Positions 4,839 to 5,209 of a stretch of DNA of 5,209 nucleotides are shown piece after piece. Position 1 is the stretch's first letter. The number at the start of each line of letters is the position of its first letter. The DNA comes from an archaeon (lineage in GTDB: Archaea; Thermoproteota; Nitrososphaeria; Nitrososphaerales; Gagatemarchaeaceae). The notes beneath the pieces were generated by a model. The model worked only from the letters and a program-made list of their open reading frames with translations. It was not told the origin of the DNA and searched no databases. Location of the stretch: the NCBI GenBank assembly GCA_021822995.1, contig JAKAPN010000092.1, positions 1 through 5,209 on the forward strand, read 5' to 3'. The translations under genes were made by a program, and so were the position numbers.

Positions 4839-5209
4839 ATGAGAAAGCACAAAGCGATTTCGAGTGCCGCGACAGCGGCATTAATCATCGCAATCATTGT
4901 CATCTCCGCCGGCACAGGCTACTACGTCGGGAGAAGCAGCGTCACGACCGCTAATTCGACTTCGGCGCCAGTAACGATACAATTCTACGAAAGCCTCGCG
5001 CCTAGCGAGGCGAGCTTCTTCACCAACACCATCATCCCGCAGTTCGAACAGGCCAACCCAAGCATCAAGGTTTCGCTCGTCAACCTCCCCAGCGCGGGGG
5101 ACGTTGCCACCGACGTCGAGGCCCTCGTCTCAGGCGGAAGCACTGGCACCGCCCTGGTTGGGATTGACAACTTGGTCGTCGGCGAGCTCATCGCAGGCAA
5201 CGACCTCTC
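4839..5209 (+). CDS. ABC-importer solute-binding protein, extracellular family 1 (N-terminal part)
   Basis: This is the start of a substrate-capturing lipoprotein-like or membrane-anchored binding protein of an ABC importer, of the family that usually takes up sugars, oligosaccharides or similar solutes outside the cell. The N-terminus MRKHK is followed by a hydrophobic segment at about 8-27 (SSAATAALIIAIIVISAGTG), acting as a signal anchor. A Ser/Thr/Ala-rich linker (33-44), typical of archaeal binding proteins held away from the membrane, leads into the mature domain: VTIQFYESLAP (45-55), the helix EASFFTNTIIPQFEQANPSIKV split over 57-78, and the ALVSGGSTGTALVGID region (95-110). No lipobox cysteine is visible. 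The first 123 codons are present and the rest lies beyond the right edge. The start ATG (4839-4841) follows a TATA-like box and a dyad. The opening is less GC-rich than neighbouring genes. Permease and ATPase genes would be expected downstream. Confidence 0.87.
   Translation, partial: MRKHKAISSAATAALIIAIIVISAGTGYYVGRSSVTTANSTSAPVTIQFYESLAPSEASFFTNTIIPQFEQANPSIKVSLVNLPSAGDVATDVEALVSGGSTGTALVGIDNLVVGELIAGNDL

Overview
The window reads as a piece of a GC-rich archaeal chromosome. Three things suggest this. Start codons sit about 20-35 bases downstream of AT-rich TATA-like boxes, several of them sharing a TTATTA core, with little room for a 5' leader. Arginine is mostly encoded by AGG. The gene content is archaeal: a Hef/FANCM-type helicase, a free-standing Lrp/AsnC RAM-domain protein and an archaeal GspE/VirB11-like secretion ATPase. 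A TACK-group archaeon (Thaumarchaeota or a relative) is my best guess, but nothing visible here settles the phylum.

Left part, minus strand (1-1724). A type II/IV secretion or pilus ATPase runs off the left edge. It is cut just after its Walker A region. Upstream of it lie a 65-residue protein of unknown function and an 80-residue stand-alone RAM domain. Each has its own TATA-like element. A divergent promoter region (1725-1874) separates this block from the rightward genes.

Right part, plus strand (1875-5209). Two unrecognised small proteins come first: one of 143 residues with an N-terminal coiled coil, and one of 109 residues. About 50 bases later comes a Hef/FANCM-family superfamily 2 helicase (2854-4721). 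Its reading frame is broken three times, but the protein stays readable in every piece. If one base is restored at about 3698, one removed at about 3798 and one restored at about 4344, it gives a single 622-residue protein. It has no ERCC4 nuclease domain; a likely winged helix and a small beta-rich tail take that place. After a hairpin-rich spacer, a membrane-anchored family 1 solute-binding protein of an ABC importer begins and runs off the right edge. It has its own promoter and an unusually clean dyad between the TATA box and the start codon.

The genes do not form one obvious pathway. The 109-residue gene and the helicase are close enough to be co-transcribed. The secretion ATPase and the solute-binding protein are the truncated ends of neighbouring loci. 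No CRISPR array, tRNA, rRNA, insertion sequence or viral hallmark was seen. The points most worth a second look are the three frameshifts, the changed motif VI arginine and swapped C-terminus of the helicase, the dyad before the transporter gene, and two intergenic regions with overlapping hairpins.
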